From NCBI GenBank assembly GCA_037157565.1, contig JAZHRO010000073.1:98062001-98126000 (forward strand): a stretch of DNA of 64,000 bases, written 5' to 3'. The stretch comes from Thalassia testudinum (Eukaryota; Streptophyta; Magnoliopsida; Alismatales; Hydrocharitaceae). Every line of letters starts with the position of its first letter. Positions within the stretch are counted from its first letter, which is position 1. Below the pieces are notes generated by a model. The model saw only the letters and a program-made list of their open reading frames with translations. It searched no databases and was not told the DNA's origin. This document shows, in pieces, positions 1 to 12,162 of the stretch. Position numbers and translations under genes: made by a program.

Positions 1-493
1 AGGGAGGGGTGCAGGCGATGGTTAGGGGGCCTTACGCCATTGAGGAGGGGGTCAGGGAGTTAGGGGACGGAGAAGGTGATGGGGGCAGGACAGGCAGCAA
101 CAAGGAATTTTTGAGGAGGGTGCGCGGGAGGGATTGAAAAATTTGAAACCGTCGCCAAAGGGAAATGCGGGAGGGGGCGGGTAGGCGAGGGAAGGCTATG
201 GTGACGGTTTCAATTGAAACCATCACCAAAGGGATATGCAGAGAGGGAGCTCTCACAAGGGAAGGCTATGGTGACGGTTTGAAGTGGAACCGTCACCAAA
301 GGAAAGGATATAGTCACGGTTCCACGTGGAACCGCACGGTCCCACTTGGAACCATCACCAACATAGAAAGCAAATCTCACTCTCCCTCTATGGTCACGGT
401 TTTGAGTGGAACTGTCACCATAGGTTACTTTTGGTGACAGTTCCCAAAATCGTCACCAAATATCTGTCACCAATTCTCCCTTCGCTAGTAGTG
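1..493. mobile_element. CACTA-type DNA transposon, right terminal fragment
   Basis: The right end reads, on the minus strand, CACTACTAGCGAAGGG, with the CACTA terminus at 489-493. Inside it are many copies of GGTGACGGTT and its complement, the dense subterminal repeats typical of En/Spm (CACTA) elements. To the right of 493 the sequence is the 3' region of retroelement A and aligns with the reverse complement of B around 54245, so the transposon landed in A. The other end and any transposase lie outside the window, so the 3-bp duplication cannot be checked. No coding capacity is visible here; short frames through the repeats are not genes. Confidence 0.75.
145..480. repeat. CACTA subterminal inverted motifs
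   Basis: About six pairs of GGTGACGGTT-type arms face their complement (AACCGTCACC type) across 4-10 nt, for example at 205-232, 268-295 and 390-418. Each pair could fold on itself. In CACTA elements such subterminal repeats bind the transposase (TnpA-like proteins); that role is inferred from the family. Confidence 0.75.
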
Positions 494-1624
494 TTTCGAG
501 ATACTCCCACCCATGTCTTTCAGTAGCTAAATCCAGACCCTGGCAATCGACATTTTGTGATAATGCCACCAATGGCATCTAAACCAACACAAGGTGCTTC
601 CATGCCCCTGGTAGTATATTTAGATATCCTAGGAGATAAGCATCGAGGAGATGGTATGTTATTGCACATCTTCAAGGGCAATTTCCTGCCTCTTCACACC
701 GGGAACTCTTCCGAATCAACTTGTGTTGATTAGCTACTCCTAATCTTGGTAGCTCTTTCTCAGAATAGATTTAACGCATTTGCATGATTTTGATAATTAA
801 GTGCACTGAACCAAACTGTGTGTAGATTGTGGTGCTTAGGTTACTAGGTCCCGCAAACCAGAGGTCAGTTAACGAGGTCGAATACTCCCTAAGCCTTAGA
901 CCTAATACTTAGGCTTCGCATTTTCCCCAACCTCTTGAGGACTATCCAAATCTTAACGGATACTTGAATTTTTAAAAGCCTAAAATCACAGCCTAAGGGG
1001 CCTAAGATCAGCGTTCATACTAGTCACTTTTTTTCTCTTAGCACTTTTTGTCTTTCATTCTCTTTCCTTTTGATTTGGTCTAGAACTAAGTAGATTCCTT
1101 AATCTTTTACTAATGACTATCTATTTTTTCTTTTCAAATTATGCTCCTTTTCTATATTTATATCACCTCTCCCTTTCTCCTAAAAAATGACATGCAAATT
1201 AACTCACTCAAAATTTCCTCCTTTCTCCATTTTTTTATTTTTTTCAATTTTTTTATTATTTTGGTTTTTTGGAATATGTAATTTTTTTGATGAAATCCCT
1301 TTCTTGTGAAGTGATTCTCATAGCATTTTGCACTTTAATACCCCCCCATGCCTTTGATTTGCAATGTCCTCATTGTAAATTAGGTGGGTTCAAATTCAGC
1401 TTAGAACGTAGATTAGAACAAGTGTTGGGTGGGTGGATGGGTCAGGGTGACTATTGCGGACGATTTCAAGCTCTGGTACAGGTACCAGAGGTGGAGTCGG
1501 GTGTTCTAATGGATGAACCCTAAAGTGCAATATGAGTTCAGCATAAGATGTGTCAAGAAGGGTTTCAGGTTTTTCAATAAGATGACGGGGTGGCTCCCAT
1601 TAAGCGCTAAGTTTAACGCCATCA
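494..1624 (-). other. Element A 3' non-coding region
   Basis: No credible gene. The segment aligns, reversed, with 53130-54250 of element B over most of its length, including the GGCATGGGG motif, the 'recycled' purine-rich block and one copy of B's repeated 3' motif. It lies between the integrase end and the missing 3' LTR. Confidence 0.8.
1340..1375 (-). promoter_or_regulatory. Internal GGCATGGGG purine motif, element A
   Basis: On the minus strand it reads CAATGAGGACATTGC followed within 25 nt by GGCATGGGGGGG. The same motif precedes the 3' non-coding region in C, D, E, B and H and resembles the purine tract found next to their 3' LTRs. Confidence 0.6.
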
Positions 1625-3038
1625 GACGGGCACAATGAGCTTAGGGAGAATGGAGGGAAAAAGATATCTCAGCCAAGTTTGAGTCAGTGAGTTAGATGAA
1701 TGGTTTAAGTCTTTGACCATTCACGACAAAAGGTACAGAATTAGGGCTAAGTTTGCTAATCTCAATGGCTCCAATTCCAAAGATTTGTCTCACCAAGAAT
1801 GGTCCAATTCATTTTGATCTGAGTTTTCCTAGGAACAGTTTGAGTTTGGCATCAAAGAGTAGAACTTTCTGACCAGGGTGGCAAGATTTTCGTACAATGT
1901 GCTTGTCATGGAAGGCCTTAACTTACTCTTTATCAATATGCGAGTTCCCATACGCATCATTGCATAGTTCCTTGATCTCACTCAATTGCAACCAGTGGTG
2001 TATTCCAGCCTTCATTAGATCCAAATTGCACTTCTGTACTACCTAATAGGCCTTGTGCTCCATCTCGATGGGAAGGTGACATGCCTTTCCGTACAACAAT
2101 CTGAAGGGAGACATGCCTAATTAGGTCATGTGGGAGGTCCTATAGGCCCACAAGGCTTCCGGAAGGCGAGTAGACCAATCTTTCCTATCAGGCCGAATAA
2201 TGACTTGAAGAATCTTCTTGATCTCTCGATTTGACAGTTCTGTTAGTCCATTAGTCTAGGGGTGGTAAGGAGTTGAGATATGATGCGACACCCCGTACTT
2301 TTTCATCAGAGACTGGAAGTGCACATTGTTAAAATGAGACCCGCCATCGCTGATGATGGCTTTAGGAACCCCAAATATGGTAAAGATGTTTTCCTAGATA
2401 AATTGGACGACAACTTTATGATCACTAGTTCTCGTGGGGATGGCTTTGATCCATTTAGAGACATAATCAGCAGCGAGTAGAATGTACTTGAAACCATTAG
2501 ATCCGAGAAAGGGTCCCATGAAATCAATTCCCCATATGTCAAAGATTTCACACACGATAATCGGGTTCAAGGGCATCATATCCCGCAGGCCCATGTTGCC
2601 GAGGGTCTGACAATGAGCGCAAGCCCTACAATACGTTTGTGTGTCTTTGAACAAAGTGGGCCAAAAGAACCCACACTGAAGAATTTGTGCTGCAGTTTTA
2701 CGCCCAGAGAAATGGCCATTGCAGGCCTGGTCATGACAGAATGATATCATGTCATTGACATTATTATCAGGAATGCATCTCCGAATCACCTGATCATTGC
2801 CAATGTGGAGAAGGTATGGTTCCTCCCAAATATAGTACTTGGCCTCGGTAATTAATTTGTCCCACTTGGAAGTCACCCAATCTAGTGGAACTTTCCCCAT
2901 AACCAAGTAATTTACCATATCAGCAAACCATGGGAGACTATGAATGGCTAGCAGGTGCTCGTCTGGAAAATGCTCGGTGTTTGGACTAGATGGGTTGATG
3001 ACGGAAGAAGGAAGACGGGACAAATGGTTAGCTACCAC
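1625..3038 (-). pseudogene. Integrase region of element A Pol, decayed
   Basis: Integrase inserts retroelement DNA into the host genome. The first 214 codons are open (2394-3038) and follow RNase H in the same frame. A HHCC zinc-binding part is readable (HDQACNGHFSG ... CRACAHC), then the core with IWGIDFMGPF and, after a stop at about 2394, SDGGSHF and the glutamate in NREIKKIL. The C-terminal part continues to VNGQRLKPF near 1700. Upstream residues 1-60 are the RNase H to integrase linker (ANHLSRLPS). Several in-frame stops (for example after TPYHP) make it inactive. No chromodomain motif is seen, which fits the non-chromovirus Athila branch. Confidence 0.88.
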
Positions 3039-3972
3039 ATTCTATTTTCCCGCTTTATCGTGAATCTCGAGATCGAATTCTTGCAACAACAAGATCCAGT
3101 GGATTAGTCGAGGTTCCGCATCCTTCTTTGCGAGGAGGTGCCTCATTGCAGTGTGATTTGAGTATATGATGATGTGGGAACAGAAAAGATAAGATCTGAA
3201 TTTTTCCAGGCCAAATATGACGGCTAGCAACTCTTTCTCAGTAACTATGTAGTTACGCTAAGCCTCGTCAAGTGTCTTGCTAGCGTAGTAGATGACCATA
3301 GGTTTCCCATCTATTTTCTACCTAAGTACTGCACCCACAGCGTAATTAGATGCATCGCACATGATCTCAAAGGGTTGAGACCAATCAAAGGACTGTAGGA
3401 TGGGTGCTTGGGTAACTTCGTCACGTAGGATCTCAAATGACTGAGTGCACTCCACGAAAATCTCAGAGGGGACATCCTTAGATAGAAGATTAGTCAGAGG
3501 GTGTGTGATTTTTAAAAAATCAAGAATGAATCGACAGTAAAAATCGATGTGCCCCAGAAAGGATCGGATGTCTTTGACCGAGCTAGGCATAAGGAGTTTG
3601 GAAATCAGATTTACCATGGCTCGATTAACTTGGATTTCTTTATCGGAGATGAGATGTCCTAGGACAATTCCCTTAGGTACCATGAAGTGGCTCTTTTCCC
3701 AAGAGAGAACCAAGTTCATGTCCATGCACCACTTGAGGATTTAGACCAAGTGTAGAGGCAATCATCAAAAGATTCACCAAATACCATGAATTTATCCATG
3801 AAGACCTCAAGGTATTCACCTACCATATCGGAGAATATGGAAAGCATGCATCATTGAAAAGTAGCGAGTGCATTGCAGAGACCGAAAGGCAACCTTTGGA
3901 ATGCGTATGTTCCGAAGGGGCAGGTGAAGGTGATCTTCTCTTGGTCCTCAAGATGGATTGTGACTTGGTTAT
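3039..3972 (-). pseudogene. RT C-terminal part and RNase H of element A, decayed
   Basis: Reverse transcriptase copies the element RNA and RNase H removes the RNA strand. Reading from 3967 leftward gives NQVTIHLEDQEKITFT, FGLCNA, and the catalytic loop as FMDK instead of FMDD (near 3795), so the second aspartate is lost. Next come the thumb (SFLGHIDFYCRFI), then the RNase H start FEIMCDASNYAVGAVL, the EKELLAVI helix and IYSNHTAM, where the usual aspartate of Y(T/S)DH is asparagine. Element C cuts the RT between YSSYN and NQVTIHL; removing C and one GTTAT copy restores the peptide context, but a frame change separates the two halves. Inactive. Confidence 0.88.
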
Positions 3973-4752
3973 TGATAAGTCCAATTTATTAGACATTTAT
4001 TTGGCTTAAGTACATATGGAGTACGTTTCCTTGCGGCTTAATGGATTAAGCTAAGTATTAATTAAGCTTATCTTATGAATATTTTTGTGTCTGCTTCGCA
4101 TTCTAATACATACTTTTATGCTTCTTATTTGATATGTGCAGGTAGAAAGAAATGTAACTGGGCGTGAATATGATTAGCACTTGAATAAGGGGTATGCCTA
4201 TAATTACCCATTACCGTTGCTCCCTCCACTGGCATTCAAATGAAGCAGTTATGCACCTGTGAAGGGAGAGGCGGAGGTTGTGGATCTAGAGAGGGACAAG
4301 AGCTACGGCTGGGGATCTAGCCAAGACTTCCTTCTTCCCCCCCGACAGTGATCACCTCCAACCGTACCACCGTGGAACATGTGCGCACCGTGAAGCAGAG
4401 CCTGCACGGTGGCCCTCTCACCGGTCTCACCACTCGCCAGCTAGCTGCACACACTGTGAGCCCCTCACCAATTGCAGCCAGCTGTCCACCCTCTCACTGC
4501 AGCCAACCATAGAGTGCAACACAAACCCCTCTGTGCGCCACAGCCCATTGCGAGTGCCCTCGTACGTGTGCGCAGCTAGTGACCTCGGCATCCAGCCTCA
4601 TCGCACAACCAGTTTGCATGAAGCCACACCCTCACACATGCACCATCTCCTCACATAGTAGCCTCCTCTCATGCACCCACTTCCATGGCCGGTCTCTTCC
4701 CTTCCTTATCTTCCCCATCATCTTCAACCTCTGCAACAAAACGAAAGCAACC
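3973..4752 (+). repeat. Element C 5' LTR, first part
   Basis: Aligns with 22971-23758 of the 3' LTR, beginning TGATAAGTCCAATTTATTAG. The alignment stops at 4752, where H enters, and resumes at 15024-15029. GC content rises sharply after about 4200. Confidence 0.9.
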
Positions 4753-6239
4753 TGGTCGGGCGTGTTTCGCATGTTAGAAATTAGGGTTACAAGTAACCTA
4801 CCGCCGTAGTTGCAAAACATGTCAATCAGATAAAATTTATACCAAAACTCTAAGGGAGTCCCGGGTTGAACACAGGGAGGCGATGATTACTTTTATTGAA
4901 AACTGCGCTTCGATTCATTTCTTTTTGGTATTTTGGGTTATTTTTGAAATAAAAGACAAGTAGAATGAATCACAAGATAGAAATGGAACAAATATGATAT
5001 ATATATCAATCCAATGTCGATTACAACGAACTATAAAAGAATAAAAAGAGAGAGGGGTGAGAGGAAATCTCCCGAATCGACTGTTCAGTGAGACGACGGT
5101 GCCTGGTGGAAGCTCGAACGAAGGAGGTGAGGAGCGAGACGACGGAGGTGAGATGTAGGAGGACGTCAGGTTGAGGAAAGATTCGGCATGGCTCTGGAAT
5201 GGAGGTGAGAAGACGGAGTTGATCTGCTACTGGAATGGAGGTGGGAGGATAGCTCCAAGGTGACCTATGAAAGGGGATGGGAAGTTGGAGGAATATTTGG
5301 TGGGGTAGAGGTTCGCTACACTAATAGGCACCTTAGGAGCTTGAGAACAAGCTCTAATGGAGTGTTGGTAGGCTTACTAGAGCTTGGGAGTAGGTAGGAG
5401 TAGAGTAGGTAGAGATGGCTTGGAAGGAAGGGGGTGTAGGTCCTTTTATAGTGGAGGAGAAGAGTCAAAAATAGGTATGGGATCATTAGTGACATCCAGG
5501 CCGTCGCTGGAAGCATCGCTGTAGGCAGCTCATGCCCACTCACGCCCGAAGCTAGCTTTGCTGGCGCACAAAGAATTAGCGATCGCTGTAAACGTCTCTA
5601 TAAGTCTAGCTCATGCATAACTAGCTCTGCTCCCCTACCTTGCCGCGCGCATGCACGCCCACGAGCTGGCACTGCACTAGCGCTGTGCTGTACGAATGCA
5701 CACCTGCGTGCACGTGTGCACCTGTGCTGCTACGTGCGTGCGGTGCCGTGTGTGTGTGATGGGTGGCCTGGGCTGTGCTATGTGGCGCAGTTTGGGCCGT
5801 CCATCTTCTTGTTGTAGGGGCTGCTACAGAGGTTGAATTGAGTCGATTTCATGTCGTTAGGCTGTGATCGTTGACCCGAATTCATTCGCGTGGTCGGATT
5901 TATCATTTGAAGTTCTGAATTATGTCTCCTAGTCCCTTGGCCGTTGATCTTCCTCGGATTGCATATGGTGCTATGGGACTTCGTTCGAGGCGACTTCAGA
6001 GGTGTTGGACTTCGATCGTCGTGTTGATCAGATTCGTACGGTCGGATCATCAATCTGAGGCTCCAAAATAAATATTCTTCTCTCCTAACCACAAAAGGAC
6101 GCAATTAACCTAAATTAAATACAACTACTCAAAATGCAGAATGATGCATGCTATGCAACATTTATTACATGAAATGCAAATCTAAGCCTAGAAATATGCA
6201 TGAATAGGTATTTTACCCTCAATAAATGTGTTTACATCA
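4753..6239 (-). repeat. Element H 3' LTR
   Basis: 1487 bp, paired with 13464-15023. On the minus strand it begins TGATGTAAACACATTTATTG and ends ...CCGACCA type (TGGTCGGGCG on the plus strand). Mostly transition differences from its partner, consistent with cytosine methylation decay. The U5 side carries GTTGAACACAGGGAG (4865-4879). Confidence 0.9.
5444..5450 (-). promoter_or_regulatory. TATA box, H 3' LTR
   Basis: TATAAAA on the minus strand, in the pyrimidine/GC-rich setting typical of a plant LTR core promoter; the partner LTR has TATAAAT at the matching place. Confidence 0.55.
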
Positions 6240-6251
6240 TACCCCCATGCC
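6240..6251 (-). promoter_or_regulatory. Polypurine tract of element H
   Basis: Minus-strand GGCATGGGGGTA directly abuts the 3' LTR start. It should prime plus-strand DNA synthesis. Confidence 0.75.
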
Positions 6252-6822
6252 TATGTTTTGCTAGTACCTAGCAAAATTAAACTATATGCTATGTATAAAA
6301 GCAGAATTAGGATTAGATCGCTTAAACCAAAGTCATTTATTAACAATAGAAAATTTCAACTAAGGACCTTTACTACGAAAACTCAACAGTACCTATGTGC
6401 CTTCTAGAATGCAGACCGCCCAAGTCCTCGCCTTATTTGAAAAGGGAAGATATATTTCTTTTATTATTTTTATTTTTTTCTAATTTTTTTATACTTTTCG
6501 AGCTTGAGAGTTCTGGGATAACTTTTTACGGCTACCTGACCTGCCCAAGACTCGAAAAGGACTCTAAGTACTAAGCATCTTTGTGAAAAAGTGATAGACT
6601 TACAAAATGACCGTTAAGATGGACTTTGGATTTCTACGACCCTAGGTGACCTTGCCTAAAGGTTTATCTTTACAATCGGTAGCTTTCTCCCTACTTTTAT
6701 TTATGGGGTCAACATAAGAGCGAACCCAATGTATATCTCCTCGGTTTATTCTACTTCCCCGCTTCGTCCCTAAGTGTTTTGGGAATTATTGTGCTTTTTC
6801 TTTTTTTTGTGAGCTGGGTTCT

Positions 6823-7091
6823 GGACAACCGGCCGATGAGCTGTTACCACCGATAACTTGCCAGCCATACTCGTGTGGTGAAGTGTGGTTTTATTTATTT
6901 TTTTATTTTCTCCATTTTCTTCTATTTTTTTCTTTTTCTTTTTAAATGTTTCTTTTTTCTTTTTTTTTTCTAAGTAGGTGGCTTCCCTAATCTAAGATTT
7001 ACCTAAAGGCAATACAATGAAAATGGTCTTGTGGCTAGGCTTTGGACAACTGGCCGATGAGCTGTTACCACCAACAACTTGCTAGCCATAC
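6823..7091. repeat. Duplicated 48-nt motif in H 3' region
   Basis: 6823-6870 and 7044-7091 match at 44 of 48 positions, starting GGACAAC(C/T)GGCCGATGAG and ending AGCCATAC, separated by about 170 unrelated T-rich bases. The first copy has a small inverted core, GTTA...TAAC. Far better conserved than the intervening sequence. Confidence 0.75.
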
Positions 7092-7514
7092 CACCTAAGT
7101 CAGTCCATTAGCTACCCAATTTCCGTAAAAACTGTTGGAAAGTGAGTCAGTGCAAAAAAAATGTGTAGATGCTTAGGCTTAAAGTCCCCCCAAATCAAAG
7201 GGCAGGTTGATAAGTCGTATACTTATGATCCCAAATTATTTACCAAATTAAAATAAATTTTAATTGTCGAGGACTTGAGACTAAGTCCACATTCGAGTGG
7301 ACACCCAGCTAATTAAGCCCAAAGACCTGAAGAGTCTAAGTGTTTAGGTCCTCTTGTATCATTTCCTAAAGTTAATAACTTCTAAATGCCTAAGTTCTCT
7401 ATTCCTAATTTCTTTCTTTCTTTATATTTTTCAAATTTTCAATTTTTTTTAAATTGATAAGAAACTAAAAGAAATTCTACGGAATTAACATAATAATTTC
7501 AGGAATCGATTATC

Positions 7515-7551
7515 CACCCTCCCATGCCTAAATGATGCAATGTCCTCATTG
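7515..7551 (-). promoter_or_regulatory. Internal GGCATGGG purine motif, element H
   Basis: Minus strand: CAATGAGGACATTGCATC then TAGGCATGGGAGGGTGG. It lies 1.26 kb before the terminal purine tract. Confidence 0.6.
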
Positions 7552-7842
7552 TAAAAATAAAGACATGAAAAGGGTGGAGTAAACAAAATATCACCTGAGT
7601 GTCATGAAAATCCGATCAGCTCCACAGAGAGAATAGTGTATACATGCATGCTGAGTTTAATGCCTTCAGCTTGGCATAACATACATACAAAGAAGAAATT
7701 GAGAATTCACAAGTGCGGGTCAGAATCAAAATAAAAATATTGATCCTGAAACCTGCCAACAGAATATGTCCACAGACGTGGACCAGATTATGGTGCAGAC
7801 CCATGCCCCAGGGTTGAGTGGTTCTTAGGTTTTAGATGAAAA

Positions 7843-9375
7843 TCACCTAGAACTGATGGTTGTTGTGTTTGCAGGGCCAGGCCTGCGGTTTTGGGGTGTG
7901 CAACCCAAGACAAAAATGGTGGACAATAGGTAGATCTGTTCACCAGTTTTAGATGTCCACTTAATATTCAGCTCAGAAAAATAATCAGTTATTCTAGGCT
8001 TGGGTCGCACGTGAAAGATATCATAAGGGTCTGTAAAGAAGATAGGTGGTTTCAGGTCAATAGGTACCCTTATATCCAAAATCGTAGTTCCCTCAAACGT
8101 AGCCTCCCAAATTTTTATTGCCAAATTCTTATCCTCTACAATCAAGTGCTCAAGCTCCAAGACCTCCAAATCATTGTATACCCCATCTAAAGTGCCCATG
8201 TTCAACAATTGCGACTGAATCAGGATTGACTTGGGCATAATGATCTCAAAAGTATGTTCATTTAGCTCTTCGAGGTGTGGTTGAGGAATGGGGCTACTAA
8301 TTGAGTCGTCAGGTATCGGATCCTCCAAGTTAGCCCCAACCAAATCAGAATCTTTAGTAGTCAGTCTACCAAATTGGTCGTCATACTCCTCGAGCCTGTA
8401 TGTCTCACTAAAATCATTCTCCTTAAGCTTAAGTGAGACTTCACTAAGAGATTCCTCACCATCAAAATCAAAGAATTCATGATCCTCATTTGTATATGTC
8501 TCAATATCACAAGTAATTTCATCATCCAAGGAGACATAATTTTCTTCGTTTCCTGGCTTGTTGATCTCGGGTGAATCAATTGGTTCATCCTCAAAGGGTT
8601 GCTCTAGAATAATTTGGTCATCTCCAATCTCCGAATATGTATCCCCCCTGACAGGCGCCTAAGCGGGTTCAGACATTGTCTCTCTTGAAGGGGGTTCATC
8701 TTGAGAATCATCCCAAGATTTGACTAGTGCAACCACAAATTTCATCCTCAACCTCGATAATTTCCCAAGAAGAAACTCACCCAGGTCCCTATCCCTAACA
8801 CTTTGGTGCAAATCGAATAGAGAACTATTAAGTTCATCAATCATTTTGATCATAGGCTCTAGTGCTTTAGTGCATGGTGTTGGCTGAGCTTCTAAAGATT
8901 GTATAGTGTTCCTCAAATTAGCCAACACCTTATCCTAGATCTGGTTCACCTGAACTGACTGGTTCGGTTTAGGTTTGGGTGGGTTCAAGTTAAATCTAAG
9001 GGAGTCAAGATGTTGAGGTTCTCAGGTCCCTTCTTGATGGTAGGTCATTTCAGGTTGTTTAAAGGTTGGTGGAAACCTAAATTCAGCATAATTCTGGGGA
9101 GGGTAAGTGTTATAATCAGCATATCCTTCACGGTTGAAGATCTGGTTAGGTTGATTATCAAAGGATGAAGATCTGTAGTCATTGTAGCTCTGGAAAGGAT
9201 AGTAATCATAGTCTTATTGTCCAAGGTTAGGCCCTGGACACTGTGGTCCGGATTCATATCCCCAATCAAAGTCATCCCGGCTAGTGGATGGATAATTACA
9301 AGTTAAGTTGGGATAGTAATCATCTTGGGGGTAATTGGTGGTAGAAGGATAGCGTTGAAGAGACACTCTCGATCA
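7843..9375 (-). pseudogene. Acidic, Tyr/Pro-rich ORF of element H (unknown function), decayed
   Basis: I do not recognise a known family. On the minus strand it opens MIESVSLQRYPS at the boundary with K; the first residues resemble the start of A's Gag (MIERRSLR). The N-terminal third is rich in Tyr, Pro, Asn and Asp. A central helical stretch follows (about 8940-8650: LANLRNTIQSLEA, MIKMIDELNSSLFDL), then a 228-codon open C-terminal part (7843-8529) rich in Asp and Glu, with hydrophobic patches such as ILDIRVPIDL. There is no capsid domain, zinc knuckle, protease or RT. A few in-frame stops (for example near 9213) break it. The same layout appears in C, so this may be a remnant or replacement of Gag in a parasite element. 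Confidence 0.6.
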
Positions 9376-9629
9376 TGTTTTAACAGTTAATTACGTCGTA
9401 GTATAGGTGATCAAGCGTCGTCAACAAATAAAGTTTTTTATCACTCGAAAACCAGAGTATCCGAGGTCGAACACAGGTAGCAATCAGAATTTACTACTAA
9501 TCTCAAATGTAATTGAACACTCTAATTTACTCAAAACTTGAATTCAAATATGAATGTATGCAGTTAAAAAGTAATTATGACAAAAAAGTAAAATTGGACG
9601 TCTGATCACAAGATAAGACGTCTTAAAAG

Positions 9630-9960
9630 TTTTTTCCCTTTTTCTTTTGCTCTCTTCTTCTTTCTCTGTAGTCTCTCTTCCTTTCTTCTTCTTTCTCTCT
9701 TCTGCAAAGACTTCTTCTTCCTTGCCTTTGCTTCTTCTTCTTTCTCTTCTCTTCCTGCGAAGGCTTCTTTTCTTTTCTGTCTTCTTCTTCTCAGCAGTCT
9801 CTACTTCTTCCTTCAGATCTGTAGGTCTTCTTCCTACCTTGATCTTCTTCCTGCCTTGATCTTCTTCCTGCCTTTGCTCCTTTTCTTGCAGTCCTTTCTC
9901 TCTGCAGTCTCTCTTTCTTCCTTCTCTTCTCTTCTTCGCTCAGCTTCTTCTTCTTCTTCA
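9630..9960. repeat. Polypyrimidine (TTC-rich) tract in K
   Basis: Nearly pure C/T with TCTTCTTC units, the complement of the GAA tracts at 49515-49795 and 56917-57180 in B. It is part of this LTR family and not coding. Confidence 0.8.
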
Positions 9961-11219
9961 GCTTTTTCTCTTTGCGGCTAAGTCTCTCTTCTTCAACCAG
10001 CCTGCCTGCACAGAGAGAAAAACATACCCCTTTCCCTCTACCCGCACGTTTCTCTCTCTCTGAAATTCACTCAAGGACGCTCTCCCAGAGCCACGGGTAA
10101 TCGGGTCGGATTTCGCACCCGGGACCAGGCGCACCGGCAGGTGGGTGATGCACGAGGTGTGCTCAGAATGGGTCGGGTTGGAGCCCGCTAGATCCGCGAG
10201 GTGAAACCGCGAACGAGGCAAGCGTGGGTAAGGTGAGGGACCTCACCCCTGTGCGTTCGGAGGCGAAGAGTGTATAACACAAAAATAATTTATACCGCAC
10301 CTGCACTTCGTATTTCAACAATGTGGGACTAAAGTCCCGCCTTCTTTCGCTCGCACCTGCAGACGATTCTTCTTCGATTGCCAAGGCTGCAGATGTCACT
10401 GTGCTCCTTGCTGAGCCAGATCACTTCGCACTGCTCGCTCGAGTCCGCTGCACCTGAAGCCTGGAGCTGTTGACGCCTGGAGTTGCTTTGAAGCTTCTTC
10501 AGCCGTCGTCAATGGCAGCAGGGGCTTCGATACTGTCACACACAAAACAAGCCTCTCGGCTTAATCAGACCAGCTGGGCACCTTCGCCGTGGCACGGCGA
10601 AGGTGGTGAGCCATGAGGCCGGCCGTGGGATGGCCTAGGCGTGCGTGCCTAGGTCAACCTGTGGCCAGGAGTGTGGGTGTGTTCGGGGGACTGTGGTGGA
10701 GGCGTAGAGGGATGATGGATGGGCGAAGAGTGTTCCTTATGGTGAGGCGGAGCTTATGAGATGGTTGGTGAGCCGTGTGGAGGGGCGGAATGGTGGGAGT
10801 GGCTCGTCAGAGGTCGGTCGGAGGCGAGGAAGATGGAGGTGGTCAGCGACGGTCGAGGGGCAATTAAATGAAATAAAAGGGGGAAAAGAGAGAGGGGAAG
10901 ATGGAGAACAATTCTAACCTACTTACAGGGACGAACGGGATAGAGAGGCGGACAGCTGTACCTACTGTCGCCTGAGAAGAAGCTGCCCAGTGGGGGAGGA
11001 CGGCGGCGACGACGGGGCTGAGGTGGCGTGCGCGGGTATTGCGCGACGCGGAGGAGAATCAGGAAGATGACTTTGCCATTGGTTTTGTGGCAGAGCAAAG
11101 AGGGAGAGGAGGGGGGCTCGTCGGAGCTCGCTGGGTACTTGGCCGGAGAAGAAGAGACGAATTGGAGGTGGAAGTCTGGCCAAGTCAAGCTGAAATTGAG
11201 TGGCCGGGTTTAGAGGTTC

Positions 11220-11226
11220 TTTTATA
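11220..11226 (-). promoter_or_regulatory. TATA box, solo LTR K
   Basis: Minus-strand TATAAAA in the setting GGGTTTAGAGGTTC on the other strand, about 0.94 kb from the LTR start; position agrees with TATTTAA at 48304 in B. Confidence 0.5.
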
Positions 11227-12162
11227 GGCACTGTGCCGTGCTTTCAGAGCGTGGAGGGCACGCCTTTGTCTCCGATGGCTCGCCGGAGAAGGAAAGTGGG
11301 TGGATACCCAAATCCCTCGTGCGTTCGCATGAGAGATTGGGTTCACACCAGGGATCAAGATTGGCCTTAGATGGAAGGGAATTCCTCAGAGAATCTCCCT
11401 TCCATTTCTGGGAGGGGATCTCTAAGGAATCAAAGAGTATTCCCTCTCTAATCCTCGTCGGAGTGGGATTCTGCCCCAACAATGGCGGCAGGACCTGATT
11501 GCAAAGGTGGTGAGGAAATTAGGGGGCTCTCTGTGATGATTTCAAAAGATAGGGACCAAATTATGATTTGGGTGTACTAAATTGCAAAGTAGGTCAAGAT
11601 GACCTCCCCTTAGGTCAAAATTTTGGTATAAATCTAATTTGGACCTAAGGAATCCAATGGTGAAGTTGAATTTTAGGTTTGACCTCGTTTGACTAGATAT
11701 TTTGCATAAAAACCCAAATTAGGTTAATTAATGAGCTAGTACCCTAATCTAGGTCAAACTGGGTTCCAAAGGCCAAATTAAGTGTTCTAAACCCTAGAGG
11801 ATATTTTTACATGAATTTTAGAGGGTTTAATTGATTTTTATCCTGACCATAACCTTGTTGATTTAAGCGGGTCTGTTTTAGGGTTACCAAATGTCATTTA
11901 ATTCCTAGATTGCACATGAACCCATTTCTGATTGATTCAACCCACTTTTTATTTCATTTAGACCTTTTGACCTATGTTTTGCCTCTGAGAAATCCCGTTT
12001 ATGCACTGCAATGGTAAAATTGCAGTTTTAACCTTTAATTCATGTTTTCTTCTCTGAGCACTTATTCCTTCATTTAGGCCTTCTTCTAGGTTATGTAGGA
12101 GATTTTATCTTCTTTATTGGGTCAAAATGAGCTAGTTATGGCTCATGATGAGGATCTCATCA

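Larger units (their letters stand above)
6252..7842 (-). other. Element H 3' non-coding region
   Basis: No credible gene. It contains T-rich runs (6460-6500, 6890-6970), a duplicated 48-nt motif (6823-6870 and 7044-7091) and the internal purine motif at 7515-7551. The minus-strand sequence just inside the LTR carries the CTAGCAAAA tract seen in C, D, E and B. Confidence 0.7.
9376..12162 (-). mobile_element. Solo LTR K (A/B family)
   Basis: About 2.79 kb, minus orientation. On the minus strand it begins TGATGAGATCCTCATCATGA and ends GTTAAAACA, matching the ends of B's LTR; long inner stretches align with B and A (for example ATGAGCCATAACTAGCTC). The U5 motif GGTCGAACACAGGTAG is at 9465-9480 and a GAA/TTC tract at 9630-9960. 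No internal sequence or second LTR is present. The flanks GATCA and AATAG do not match, so either the duplication has decayed or the locus was rearranged. Confidence 0.8.
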
